Below, in pieces: positions 24,719-33,474 of a stretch of DNA of 64,000 nt. A program made the translations under genes and the position numbers. Positions within the stretch are counted from its first letter, which is position 1. Each line of letters starts with the position of its first letter. Source of the stretch: Streptomyces sp. NBC_01276 (GTDB taxonomy: Bacteria > Actinomycetota > Actinomycetes > Streptomycetales > Streptomycetaceae); assembly GCF_041435355.1 (NCBI RefSeq), contig NZ_CP108442.1, positions 5,392,501 to 5,456,500 of the forward strand, given 5' to 3'. Below the pieces are notes generated by a model. That model saw nothing but the letters and a program-made list of their open reading frames with translations, was not told the origin of the DNA and did no database searches.

Positions 24719-26080
24719 ATGGACAAGCAGCAGGAATTCGTCCTCCGGACGCTGGAGGAGCGGGACATCCGCTTCGTGCGCCTGTGGTTCACCGACGTGC
24801 TCGGCTTCCTCAAGTCCGTCGCCGTCGCCCCGGCCGAGCTGGAGCAGGCCTTCGACGAGGGCATCGGCTTCGACGGCTCGGCGATCGAGGGCTTCGCCCG
24901 GGTCTACGAGTCCGACATGATCGCCAAGCCGGACCCGAGCACCTTCCAGATACTGCCGTGGCGCGCCGAGGCCCCCGGGACGGCCCGGATGTTCTGCGAC
25001 ATCCTGATGCCGGACGGCTCCCCGTCCTTCGCGGACCCGCGCTTCGTCCTCAAGCGCATCCTGGCCAAGACCTCCGACCTGGGCTTCACCTTCTACACCC
25101 ACCCGGAGATCGAGTTCTTCCTGCTGAAGGACAAGCCGCTGGACGGCTCCCGCCCGGTGCCGGCGGACAACTCCGGCTACTTCGACCACACTCCGCAGAA
25201 CGTCGGCATGGACTTCCGCCGCCAGGCGATCACCATGCTCGAATCCATGGGCATCTCGGTCGAGTTCAGCCACCACGAGGGCGCCCCCGGCCAGCAGGAG
25301 ATCGACCTGCGCTACGCGGACGCGCTCTCCACGGCCGACAACATCATGACGTTCCGCCTGGTCATGAAGCAGGTCGCCCTCGAACAGGGGGTCCAGGCCA
25401 CCTTCATGCCCAAGCCCTTCTCGGAGTACCCGGGCTCGGGCATGCACACCCACCTGTCCCTCTTCGAGGGCGATCGCAACGCCTTCTACGAGTCGGGCGC
25501 CGAGTACCAGCTCTCCAAGGTCGGCCGCTCCTTCATCGCGGGCCTGCTCAAGCACGCGGCGGAGACGGCCGCGGTCACCAACCAGTGGGTCAACTCCTAC
25601 AAGCGCATCTGGGGCGGCTCCTCCCGCACGGCCGGCTCGGGCGGCGAGGCCCCCTCGTACATCTGCTGGGGCCACAACAACCGCTCGGCCCTGATCCGAG
25701 TCCCGATGTACAAGCCGGGCAAGACGGGTTCCTCCCGGGTCGAGGTCCGCTCGATCGACTCGGGCGCCAACCCGTACCTCACCTACGCGGTCCTCCTCGC
25801 GGCGGGCCTCAAGGGCATCGAGGAGGGCTACGAACTCCCGGCGGGCGCCGACGACGACGTCTGGGCCCTCTCCGACGCCGAACGCCGCGCGATGGGCATC
25901 GAACCCCTCCCGCAGAACCTGGGCGAGGCCATCTCCCTGATGGAACGCAGCGAACTGGTCGCCGAGACCCTCGGCGAACACGTCTTCGACTTCTTCCTGC
26001 GCAACAAGAAGCAGGAGTGGGAGGAGTACCGCTCGGAGGTCACCGCCTTCGAACTCCGCAAGAACCTCCCGGTGCTGTAA
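24719..26080 (+). CDS. glnA2: Glutamine synthetase-like protein GlnA2 (probable gamma-glutamylpolyamine synthetase)
   Basis: A 453-residue type I glutamine-synthetase fold. It has the N-terminal beta-grasp start (FVRLWFTDVLGFLKSVAV), the latch GFDGSAIEGF, metal and substrate motifs EIEFFLL, GAPGQQEID and MHTHLSLF, and the ATP loop NNRSALIRVPMYKPG. At the site where GlnE adenylylates Tyr in classical GSI, this protein has DDDVWALSDAERR, with Trp instead of Tyr, so it should not be adenylylated. From memory, the S. coelicolor GlnA2 (SCO2241) was reported to glutamylate polyamines rather than ammonia. Equivalence here is inferred from context and sequence. ATG 24719 was chosen. Confidence 0.88.
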   Translation: MDKQQEFVLRTLEERDIRFVRLWFTDVLGFLKSVAVAPAELEQAFDEGIGFDGSAIEGFARVYESDMIAKPDPSTFQILPWRAEAPGTARMFCDILMPDGSPSFADPRFVLKRILAKTSDLGFTFYTHPEIEFFLLKDKPLDGSRPVPADNSGYFDHTPQNVGMDFRRQAITMLESMGISVEFSHHEGAPGQQEIDLRYADALSTADNIMTFRLVMKQVALEQGVQATFMPKPFSEYPGSGMHTHLSLFEGDRNAFYESGAEYQLSKVGRSFIAGLLKHAAETAAVTNQWVNSYKRIWGGSSRTAGSGGEAPSYICWGHNNRSALIRVPMYKPGKTGSSRVEVRSIDSGANPYLTYAVLLAAGLKGIEEGYELPAGADDDVWALSDAERRAMGIEPLPQNLGEAISLMERSELVAETLGEHVFDFFLRNKKQEWEEYRSEVTAFELRKNLPVL

Positions 26081-26081
26081 C

Positions 26082-26124
26082 GCGAGCAGGGGCCGGCGGC
26101 GCTCGGCTGCCCGCCCCTGCTCGC
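26082..26124. terminator. Hairpin after glnA2
   Basis: Perfect 12-base arms (26082-26093 and 26113-26124) with a 19-base loop lie in the 70-bp gap between glnA2 and the convergent RelA/SpoT gene. Confidence 0.65.
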
Positions 26125-26150
26125 CTCACCGGGGCCGGGCCGTATCCGGA

Positions 26151-27554
26151 CTAGGTGAGCCAGGCCAGCAGCGCTTGCTTCTCATCCTGTTCGAGATTCA
26201 TGAGATTCTCTGCGCGCTTGATGACCAGTGACGAATAGAGGCTCTTGATCTGCTCGACCGACAGTGGGCCGCGAAGGTTCTTCGAGTAGAGAATGCCCTT
26301 CGTGATGTAGTCGAGATGAGCACGCGAGACGGCGATGGGGAAATCGGCCTGCCTTGCGCGCCGAGTCATGTCGTTCACCCGGGCGAGGTCCAGCACCTGT
26401 TCGGACCAGTCGATTTCCCGAGAGGCCTGAGCGAGCCTGTCGTAGGCGGAGAGCAGCTGTTCTCGGTTGATCAGGGGGAGGTTCTTGTCCACCTGCTTGA
26501 GGGTGCGCGCTGCCTGCGGAATGCCCGTGTCGGATGCCGTTGCTCCGGCCGCGGCCGATGCGACGAAGTCTGCCGGCATGACGTATGCGGGAGGGCGGTC
26601 CGTGATGGTTACTCCCGTGGACGACGCTCGCACGAGTGATTTGAATGATTCGAACCCGAACCACCCGTGACTGACTTCCTGTCCGAATTCACGCTGGAGC
26701 TCCCACGCCAGGCTGGCCAGGTCGATCGGGCGGCTCAGGCCCTCCAGGCGCTCGCGCAAGTAGCGTCTGGCGGCTTCCTGCGACCCGGCCCCGCTCGCCA
26801 CCTCGGCGTCGACCCGCTCCGGGGTCTTCTCCTGAGGCTCCTCGGAAGTGCCGTCCAGCGGCTCCTCGATGGCGACACTCGACAGCCTGTCGAGTTCCTC
26901 TCGGAGGTCCTGCGCGATGTCGTCCACGGCGGCCAGCAGGTCGGCCATCCTCTTGCTGAGGGTTCTCACCAGGGCGGGGGGCTCGCTTCCCGGCTTGTAC
27001 GTGTCTTCGTGCGTCAGTTCCCCCCATCCGTCCTGGAGGAGCGTCCTGACTTGCAGCTCGCACGTCACGAGGTGCCACTCGACACTCAGGGAGATCGCGG
27101 TCTGGAGGTTCACGTGAACTGCCCTGTAGCCGCTGGGCTTCGGGGCGGCGGCATAGTCCTTCCAGGACTGCTCCTCTTGAGTGAGGACCGATTCGAAAGC
27201 TCCGCCTGCGACGGGAAGCGCCCTGATGAGCTCTTTCACCCTGGAGACGTCTGACTGGTTGTTGCAGGTGATCCGAAGTCCGACCAGGTCATCGATGATC
27301 TCTGGAATCTGACCCAAGCGTTGAATTGAATCCCGGTATTTTGGGAGGCTGAGCTTCCGCCAGGTTCGGGCCTTGCTCTTGACCCTCCGTCCGGTGATCC
27401 GCACACGGGCGCCTTCCATCTCGCTCAGGCTGTCTTCCAGATACTCGGAGAGTGCTCGTGCGGCGGCATCGCGGGCGGTGTCCAGGTATTTTTTCCTGTG
27501 CGCGTCGTACCAGTCGCTGAATTCCTGGTAGGAAAAAGGAAGCTCGTCGGCCAA
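26151..27554 (-). CDS. RelA/SpoT-domain nucleotide synthetase fused to a probable OST-HTH/LOTUS domain
   Basis: Numbered from TTG 27554, the product has 467 residues. Residues about 7-210 form a complete RelA/SpoT synthetase domain, with GRRVKSKAR, IDDLVGLRIT, PKPSGYRAVHV, CELQVRT and WGELTHEDTYK. No HD hydrolase domain, TGS or ACT domain is present. After an acidic linker, residues about 262-330 resemble an OST-HTH/LOTUS domain (helices YLRERLEGL, LASLAWELQREF, then GFESFKSLV, VTITDR and PAYVMP), usually RNA-binding. The last about 120 residues are helical and unrecognised. The TTG has a GAGGGG site six bases upstream; TTG 27584 is an alternative without one. The DNA is markedly A+T-richer than its neighbours. 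A toxin or defence role, as for toxSAS/CapRel enzymes, is inference. Confidence 0.85.
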   Translation of the reverse strand: MADELPFSYQEFSDWYDAHRKKYLDTARDAAARALSEYLEDSLSEMEGARVRITGRRVKSKARTWRKLSLPKYRDSIQRLGQIPEIIDDLVGLRITCNNQSDVSRVKELIRALPVAGGAFESVLTQEEQSWKDYAAAPKPSGYRAVHVNLQTAISLSVEWHLVTCELQVRTLLQDGWGELTHEDTYKPGSEPPALVRTLSKRMADLLAAVDDIAQDLREELDRLSSVAIEEPLDGTSEEPQEKTPERVDAEVASGAGSQEAARRYLRERLEGLSRPIDLASLAWELQREFGQEVSHGWFGFESFKSLVRASSTGVTITDRPPAYVMPADFVASAAAGATASDTGIPQAARTLKQVDKNLPLINREQLLSAYDRLAQASREIDWSEQVLDLARVNDMTRRARQADFPIAVSRAHLDYITKGILYSKNLRGPLSVEQIKSLYSSLVIKRAENLMNLEQDEKQALLAWLT

Positions 27555-27723
27555 CTTGTACCCCTCACCTGAAGAACTGATCAAATGAAGAAAAGCGCGG
27601 CATCGCCCCGAATAAATCCGAATATGGGACGGTCGCCAGATAGCTTCACAGGCTACAGGGTGATCATGGTTTGAATAGGCCGATCGACAGGAAACGACGG
27701 AGCCCCGGCGGCCCGGAGTCGGT

Positions 27724-28446
27724 TCAGGGCTTCGCGCAGGTGAGGGTGACCGGGTCGCTGCGGCCCGTCAGGTTCGCGGACGGGACGTGGAGGGTGACGA
27801 AGCCGATCTGGGGGTCGCCGTTCACCGTGGGCGGGAGGTCGACCACCTTGAAGAGGGAGACGCTCTCGATGCCGGGGTCGAAGTGGGCCTTGCCCGATCC
27901 GATGGGGTCGGAGCCGGAGGCGAAGGTCCAGAAGTAGGGGACGTCGCCCTTGCCCGTGCCGCTGATCTTGCCGTCGAACTCGGCCCTGTTCGGCTTGGAG
28001 CAGTCGACCGTGGTGCCCGGTTTGGTGAGGGTGGCGACCGAGACCCGGGTGACCTGCACCTTGCCCTGCTTGCCGCCGCCGCGGTCCGGCTTCTGGCGGG
28101 GCGGGGTCAGGCAGTCGATGCGGGTGCCGTGGCCGGAGCCGCCGGCCTTGAAGCCGACGCTGTACCTGCCGTAGCGGACGTTGTCCTGCTGGAGGGAGCC
28201 CTCGTCGCCGATCCGGGTGCGCTGGCTGGTGCGCGGGCCGTTGATCGTGACGGACTGGCCCGGGTCGAAGCCCTCCAGGACGAGGGTGTACGAGGTGCCC
28301 CCGCCCTGCCCGCCCTCCCCGGTCGCCACCAGTTCGCAGGACGCGGCCGCGGGCGGGGCCGCCGCCGGGGCGGCGAAGGCGGGGGTGGCGGCCGGGGCGG
28401 CGAGGAGCGGGGCGGCCAGGAGCGTGAGGAGGCGGTGCCGGTTCAT
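27724..28446 (-). CDS. Secreted protein of unknown function
   Basis: A 240-residue product with a clear signal peptide (MNRHRLLTLLAAPLLAAPAATPAFA). ATG 28446 has a GGAGGG site eight bases upstream. The mature part is beta-rich, with YTLVLEGFDPGQSVTINGP, DGKISGTGKGDVPYFWTF and a C-terminal VTLTCAKP. Cysteines at the mature N-terminus, in the middle and at the C-terminus could form disulfides. The strand pattern suggests immunoglobulin-like extracellular domains, but no family is certain. It ends about 170 bp from the start of the A+T-rich RelA/SpoT gene and is transcribed in the same direction. Confidence 0.75.
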   Translation of the reverse strand: MNRHRLLTLLAAPLLAAPAATPAFAAPAAAPPAAASCELVATGEGGQGGGTSYTLVLEGFDPGQSVTINGPRTSQRTRIGDEGSLQQDNVRYGRYSVGFKAGGSGHGTRIDCLTPPRQKPDRGGGKQGKVQVTRVSVATLTKPGTTVDCSKPNRAEFDGKISGTGKGDVPYFWTFASGSDPIGSGKAHFDPGIESVSLFKVVDLPPTVNGDPQIGFVTLHVPSANLTGRSDPVTLTCAKP

Positions 28447-28530
28447 CGTGCTGCCCTCCGTGCGGAGAAGCCCCCGATGCTCCCTCCAGGATATCGGCGG
28501 GCAGGTGGGGTGCACCTGCCCGCCGGGAGG

Positions 28531-30615
28531 TCAGGACGGTGGGGCCGGGGCGACGGCAGGATGCCAGGTGGCGGGGGGTGCGGCCGGGCGGGTGGTCGCC
28601 GTGTGGAGCAGGGCGTCCAGACCCAGGACCGCCGTGGTCGTGGTGCCGGCGGGGCCGAGGACCGCAGTGGGGGCGCCCGCGTACAGCATCCGGGACTCGG
28701 TCAGGGCGGGCGGCCCGCCGAGGGCCGCGGTGGCGACCGTACCGGTGTCGGCGCGGCCCGTCAGGGCGCGGCCCGCGGCGGCGACCGCCCCGTAGCCGGC
28801 CCGGCCGCCGGACTCGCCGAGGCCGGTGACCTGGGGGGCGCCCGGACCGGCCGTGACCAGGGCGGTCCGTACCACCCCGGAGTCGGGGCGGCGGAAGTAG
28901 AGGCGGACGCCCGCGCCGTCGCGGGCCGCCGAGAGGGGCACGGTGGTGGCGGGCAGGGCGGTGGGGTGGGGCCCGGTGAGCGGGGCCCCGGGGGACGGCT
29001 GGGTCCAGGCGAGGACCGACGTGGTGGTGGTGGCGTAGACGTGGCGCCGCCCGGCCGCGTCGGTGAGGGTCACGGGGTCGCTCTGCAGGTCCTCGCCGCC
29101 CAGCCGCTCCCAGTCGCCGAAGGCGCCCGACGGCTGCTGGACCCGGGCGCGCAGGGTGCGGTGGGTGTCGCGGAGGTAGACGGTGAGGCGCCCGCCTGCG
29201 TCGGCGACGGCCGCCGGGGCGCTGATGGCGGAGGTGCCGGGCTCGTCTCCCGGCTCGGGGGTGCCGAGGGACTGCCAGGGGCCGAAGGGGCCGTCGGGCG
29301 CGGACTGCAGGGCGCAGACGACCTCGCGCCGGTAGTCCGCCGGCCGGGGTCCGAGGGTGGTGCGGGTGGCGAGGACGGCGACGCGGCCGTCGGGGAGGCG
29401 GGCGGTGGTGGCGCCGGGGTCGATGCCGGTGCCCGGCAGCAGCGCGGGCCCGGTCCAGGTCCCGGCCGGGTCCCGGGACCACAGCGCCATCCGGCCGTCG
29501 AGCGCGGCGAAGGCCCACAGGCGGCCCGGGGTGCCCTCGACGAGCCAGGAGGTGGTGTCGGCGCGGGCGTAGCGCAGGGACTGGGCCCAGTTGCGGCCGG
29601 TGGGGCTGCCCGCCACCTTGCGGTCCCCGCAGCCCGAGGGGCTGCCGCAGTAGTCGGTGCGGTCCTGCCAGGCGTACGTCTTCAGGAAGCCGATCTTGGT
29701 TTCGGCGGTCTGCGGGTCCAGGGCGTGGGGGAGGGTGCCGTTGTGGTAGCCGAGGTAGTTCTGGACGGTGAAGCGCGGCCGGTCCGAGACGCGCTCGGCG
29801 TAGGCGGCCGTGGCCGCCTGCACGAAGCGGGCGCCGTACATGTGGTCCTGGTGGTCGGTGTACTTGCCGGTGTCCGCGTACCGGTTCGGCGTCGGGTCCT
29901 GCATGCGTATCGTCGTCGGCCGGTACCGCTCCAGGATCCCGGCTATCGAGTCCACGACCTGGTCCTTGGTGTACGTGAACGACTGCCGGACCGGGGTACC
30001 GGTGGTGAGCTGGGCGCCGAGCGCCGGTATCCGGCCGTTCCACAGGCCGCGCAGGCTGTCGGGGTTGTCGCCGGCCGGGCTGCGGGCCTCGCGCAGCTGC
30101 AGCCAGACGAGGTTGACGCGGGGCCGGGCGACGAGGACGTCCAGTTCCGCCTGTCCGCCGCCCGCGGTCGGTATGACCGTACGGGTCCACGCGCTGGTGC
30201 GGTCCCCGGTGGCCATCTGGGCGTACGCCGAGCGGATGCCGTTCTGCCGGGCCTCCGCGTAGCGCGCGCGGTCGGCGGGCTGCTCGGGGTCCCTGGCCTG
30301 GCCGCCGTGCGCCTCGTTGCGGCCGTCGGCCTCGCCGGAGGTGAGGTAGACGGTGGTGAGCGGGAGGCCGGCGAGGAGGGACCTGCTGAGGTCGGGGTTC
30401 ATGAAGAACAGGTCGTCGTCGGGGTGCGCGACGATCTGCACCACCGTGCCGGAGGTGGTGCTGGCGGGGAGGACCGGGGTCCGGCCGGGCCGGTCGTTCT
30501 GGGTGGCCTCGGCCGAGGTCTGCCGGCCGGAGACGATGGAGAGTGCGCCGGAGGCGCCCACGGTGAGCATGGGCACCACGGCCGCGAGGAGGAAACGGCG
30601 GCGGGATACGGGCAT
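28531..30615 (-). CDS. PIG-L family deacetylase with Tat-like signal and beta-propeller-like C-terminus
   Basis: A 694-residue exported protein. The N-terminus MPVSRRRFLLAAVVP fits a Tat signal (S-R-R-x-F-L). Residues about 55-330 form a PIG-L/MshB-type zinc deacetylase domain with VAHPDDDLFFMNPD and the later YTDHQDHMYGARF supplying zinc ligands. The remaining about 330 residues are repeats of about 45-50 residues with phrases such as LWAFAALDGRMALWSRD and GPWQSLGTPE, as in lectin-like beta-propellers that often bind carbohydrate. It probably removes N-acetyl groups from an amino sugar outside the cell. It is paralogous to the next PIG-L gene upstream on the same strand. Confidence 0.88.
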   Translation of the reverse strand: MPVSRRRFLLAAVVPMLTVGASGALSIVSGRQTSAEATQNDRPGRTPVLPASTTSGTVVQIVAHPDDDLFFMNPDLSRSLLAGLPLTTVYLTSGEADGRNEAHGGQARDPEQPADRARYAEARQNGIRSAYAQMATGDRTSAWTRTVIPTAGGGQAELDVLVARPRVNLVWLQLREARSPAGDNPDSLRGLWNGRIPALGAQLTTGTPVRQSFTYTKDQVVDSIAGILERYRPTTIRMQDPTPNRYADTGKYTDHQDHMYGARFVQAATAAYAERVSDRPRFTVQNYLGYHNGTLPHALDPQTAETKIGFLKTYAWQDRTDYCGSPSGCGDRKVAGSPTGRNWAQSLRYARADTTSWLVEGTPGRLWAFAALDGRMALWSRDPAGTWTGPALLPGTGIDPGATTARLPDGRVAVLATRTTLGPRPADYRREVVCALQSAPDGPFGPWQSLGTPEPGDEPGTSAISAPAAVADAGGRLTVYLRDTHRTLRARVQQPSGAFGDWERLGGEDLQSDPVTLTDAAGRRHVYATTTTSVLAWTQPSPGAPLTGPHPTALPATTVPLSAARDGAGVRLYFRRPDSGVVRTALVTAGPGAPQVTGLGESGGRAGYGAVAAAGRALTGRADTGTVATAALGGPPALTESRMLYAGAPTAVLGPAGTTTTAVLGLDALLHTATTRPAAPPATWHPAVAPAPPS

Positions 30616-30817
30616 CGGTCACGCCTCGGGGTCGTTCCGGACGGGCAGGAAGAACCGCTGTGCAGTCAATGAGAGGCCAAAACGGGGGAGTTGGTTCACC
30701 GATTTCGCCGATGACGCGTGCTTTCCGGAAATGACCGGTTGTGATGCTGCACGGTGCGGGTGCGGACGTGCGCAAGTGCCCGGATCGTGGACGTGGTTGG
30801 CGGGCCCGGAACGCAAA

Positions 30818-30840
30818 CAACACCCCGGGATGGGGTGTTG
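30818..30840 (-). terminator. Terminator of the second PIG-L gene
   Basis: Nine-base arms (30818-30826 and 30832-30840) with a five-base loop lie about 54 bp beyond the stop. On the minus strand the stem is followed by a T-containing run (ttgtttgcg). It separates the two paralogous deacetylase transcripts. Confidence 0.6.
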
Positions 30841-30893
30841 GAGGCGTTATGCGGCTTATGTGCTGCCCGTCCCGGATGTCTCCGGGTGATGTG

Positions 30894-33266
30894 CTACGGG
30901 GCCGTGCTGCGCGGGCCCACCGGCTGCCACGGCGCCAGGTACGCGTCGGCCTCGTCCGCCGACGAGGTGACGTAGAGGCGCGCGTCGAGCCCGACCACCG
31001 CCAGGCTGACCATGTTCTTCCCGGTCATCGTGCTGGACGGTGCGCCGGCGAACATCAGCGGCGAGCGCTGCCACGGCTGTCCGATGCCCACGTCCGAGCC
31101 GAGGCGCCCGCCCGCCGTGCGGCCGGCCAGCACGTGCCCGCTCGCCGTCACCGAACCGAAGCCCTGGAGCCCTCCGAGGTCGGTGAGGTTGTTCACCTTC
31201 AGGCCGCCTTCGCCCGTCATCAGGGCGGTGCGGACGTTGCCGGAACCGGGCTTGCGGAACCACAGCCGTACTCCGCCCTCGCGGGCCTCGGCCGTCAGCG
31301 GGAGCGTGGTGTCGGGCAGTCCGGTATGGGTGGCCGGGCCCAGCGGTGCACCCGGTTCCGGCTGCGTCCAGCCGATCACCGTCTTGGTGGTGGCGGCGAA
31401 CACCATCCGGCGTCCGGCCCCGTCGGTCGCGGTGGCCGGGGTGCCGTGCAGGTCGGTCCCGCCGTGGTTCTCCCAGGGGCCCCAGCTCCCGTCGGCCCGC
31501 TGCGCGCGGCCGCGCAGACCGGAGGCGCCGTCGCGGACGTAGACGGCCGCGAGTCCGGTGCCGTCGACGGACACGGCGGGGGCGCTGATGTCGGAGGTCC
31601 AGGTGTCGTCGGCGGCCTCGGGGGTGCCGAGGGACTGCCACTCCCCGAACTCCTCGGAGCCGGGGTCCCGCTGGACGGCGTAGACGACCTCGCGCCGGTA
31701 GTCGGCGGGCCGGGCGCCGAAGGTGGTGCGGGTGCCGAAGGCGGCTATCCGGCCGTCCGGCAGGGTGACGGTGGAGATCCCCTGGTCCATGCCGGTGCCC
31801 GGGAGCAGGCGGGGGCCGCTCCAGCTGCCGATCAGGCCGGCGCGGTGCCAGAGGGCGACCTGGCCGTCGAGGACCTTGAAGGCCCACAGGCCGTGGTCCC
31901 GGTCGGAGGTCAGCCAGGAGGTGCTGGTGTCGCGGGCGTAGTTGATGGAGTCCGTCCAGCGGTTGCCGGAGGGGTGGTCGGCGACCTTGAGGTCACCGCA
32001 GCCGGCCTCGCTGCCGCAGTGGTTCTGCCGGTCGAGCCAGGCGTAGGTGTCCAGGATGTCCAGCTTCTCCTTGGCCTCGCCGGGGTCCAGGGCGAGGGGG
32101 AGGGAGCTGTTGAAGTAGCCGACGTAGTTCTGCACGGCGAAGTGCGGGCGGTCCTTGACCTCCCGGGCGTAGTTCTCGGCGGCCATCTGCACGAACCGGG
32201 CGCCGTAGAAGTGGTCCTGGTGGTCGGTGTACCGCTTGGTGTCCGGGAAGCGGCCGGGGGTCGGGTCCTGCATCCGGATCGTCGTCGGCCGGTAGGTCTC
32301 CAGGACGCCCTCGATCGTCCGGACGACCTGCTCCTTCGTGTACGTGAACCGCTGCTTGACCGGGGTGCCGGAGGCGAGCATCGACTCCAGGCGCGCGACC
32401 CTGCCGTCCCACAGGCCGTGAAGGCTGTCGGGGGCGTCCCCGTAGACGTTGCCCGCCTCGCGCATCTGCAGCCAGACGAGGCTGACCTCGGGCTTGGCCT
32501 CCAGGACGTCGACCTCGGCGTGGCCGCCGCCCTTGGTCGCCACGACGTTGCGCTTCCAGGGGCTGCTGCGGTCGCCGGTGGCCATCTTGGCGTAGGCGGC
32601 GCGGATGCCGTTCTGCCGGGCCTCGGCGTAGGCGGGCTTGTTGGGCGGGGTGGAGGCCTCCTTGGCGGCGCCCGCGTTGATGCCGTCGGCCTCGCCGGAG
32701 GTGAGGTAGACGGAGGTCACGGGGTGGCCGGCGGCTATGGAGTACCGCAGGTCCGGGTTCATGAAGTACAGGTCGTCGTCGGGGTGCGCGACGATCTGCA
32801 GCACCCGGCCCGGGTCGGGGGTGCCGGCCGCGGTGGCGGTGGTCAGCCGGGAGTCGGCGCCGGTGGGCGCGTCGAGCGCGGCGTAGGCCTCGTTGCCGCG
32901 GAGCACGAGCATGCCGACGGCCGCGGCGGCCGCGCAGGCGGCCACGGCCTTGACGGTCCGGGCCCGGTGGAGCGCGGGGTGCGCGGGCCGGTGGTGGGCG
33001 GGCCGCCCGGAGGGGTGCGGGTACGCGGCCGGGCCCGGCCCGGTGGCCTGGCGGGGTACCTCGGGACGACCGGAACCGCCGCGGGGTACCCCGGGACGGC
33101 CGGAACCGCCGCGGGGTCCGTTCGCGTCGGAGGGTGCGGTGGTCGGTTCCGGTTCGAGGCGCGGTGCCGCCGCGGTCGAGGGCGACCGGGGAGCGGGCGC
33201 GGCGGGCCGGCGCGGGGCCGGGACCGGAGGCGGCGTCGGGGCGGAGTACGGACGTCCTTCGGACAT
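30894..33266 (-). CDS. Membrane-anchored PIG-L family deacetylase (paralogue)
   Basis: A 790-residue protein. The first about 105 residues are a Pro/Arg-rich cytoplasmic region containing a duplicated PRGGSGRP unit, followed by a single hydrophobic segment (VAACAAAAAVGMLVL). The PIG-L domain carries VAHPDDDLYFMNPD, LTSGEADG and YTDHQDHFYGARF. A propeller-like C-terminal region with WAFKVLDGQVALWHRAG repeats matches the neighbouring paralogue throughout. The N-terminus differs: a signal anchor here replaces the Tat-like signal of the partner. ATG 33266 has GAGGAG five bases upstream. Substrates are unknown; cell-wall or mycothiol-like amino sugars are possible by family. Confidence 0.88.
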   Translation of the reverse strand: MSEGRPYSAPTPPPVPAPRRPAAPAPRSPSTAAAPRLEPEPTTAPSDANGPRGGSGRPGVPRGGSGRPEVPRQATGPGPAAYPHPSGRPAHHRPAHPALHRARTVKAVAACAAAAAVGMLVLRGNEAYAALDAPTGADSRLTTATAAGTPDPGRVLQIVAHPDDDLYFMNPDLRYSIAAGHPVTSVYLTSGEADGINAGAAKEASTPPNKPAYAEARQNGIRAAYAKMATGDRSSPWKRNVVATKGGGHAEVDVLEAKPEVSLVWLQMREAGNVYGDAPDSLHGLWDGRVARLESMLASGTPVKQRFTYTKEQVVRTIEGVLETYRPTTIRMQDPTPGRFPDTKRYTDHQDHFYGARFVQMAAENYAREVKDRPHFAVQNYVGYFNSSLPLALDPGEAKEKLDILDTYAWLDRQNHCGSEAGCGDLKVADHPSGNRWTDSINYARDTSTSWLTSDRDHGLWAFKVLDGQVALWHRAGLIGSWSGPRLLPGTGMDQGISTVTLPDGRIAAFGTRTTFGARPADYRREVVYAVQRDPGSEEFGEWQSLGTPEAADDTWTSDISAPAVSVDGTGLAAVYVRDGASGLRGRAQRADGSWGPWENHGGTDLHGTPATATDGAGRRMVFAATTKTVIGWTQPEPGAPLGPATHTGLPDTTLPLTAEAREGGVRLWFRKPGSGNVRTALMTGEGGLKVNNLTDLGGLQGFGSVTASGHVLAGRTAGGRLGSDVGIGQPWQRSPLMFAGAPSSTMTGKNMVSLAVVGLDARLYVTSSADEADAYLAPWQPVGPRSTAP

Positions 33267-33474
33267 GGGGCTCCTCGCAACCGGTCGCACGGGGACCGGG
33301 CCCCTGACGCATAGATCTAAAAGTAACCAGAAAATCTGATAATCCGCCTCATGATATTCGCCACGACACGCCGGTGAGTCGAACGCCTGCTCCGGCTAGG
33401 CTCGCCCCAGGCCGGCCACCACCACCGGCAGCGCCGGCCGACCACCGGCGGCGACGCACTCGGGAGGCGGCGGG

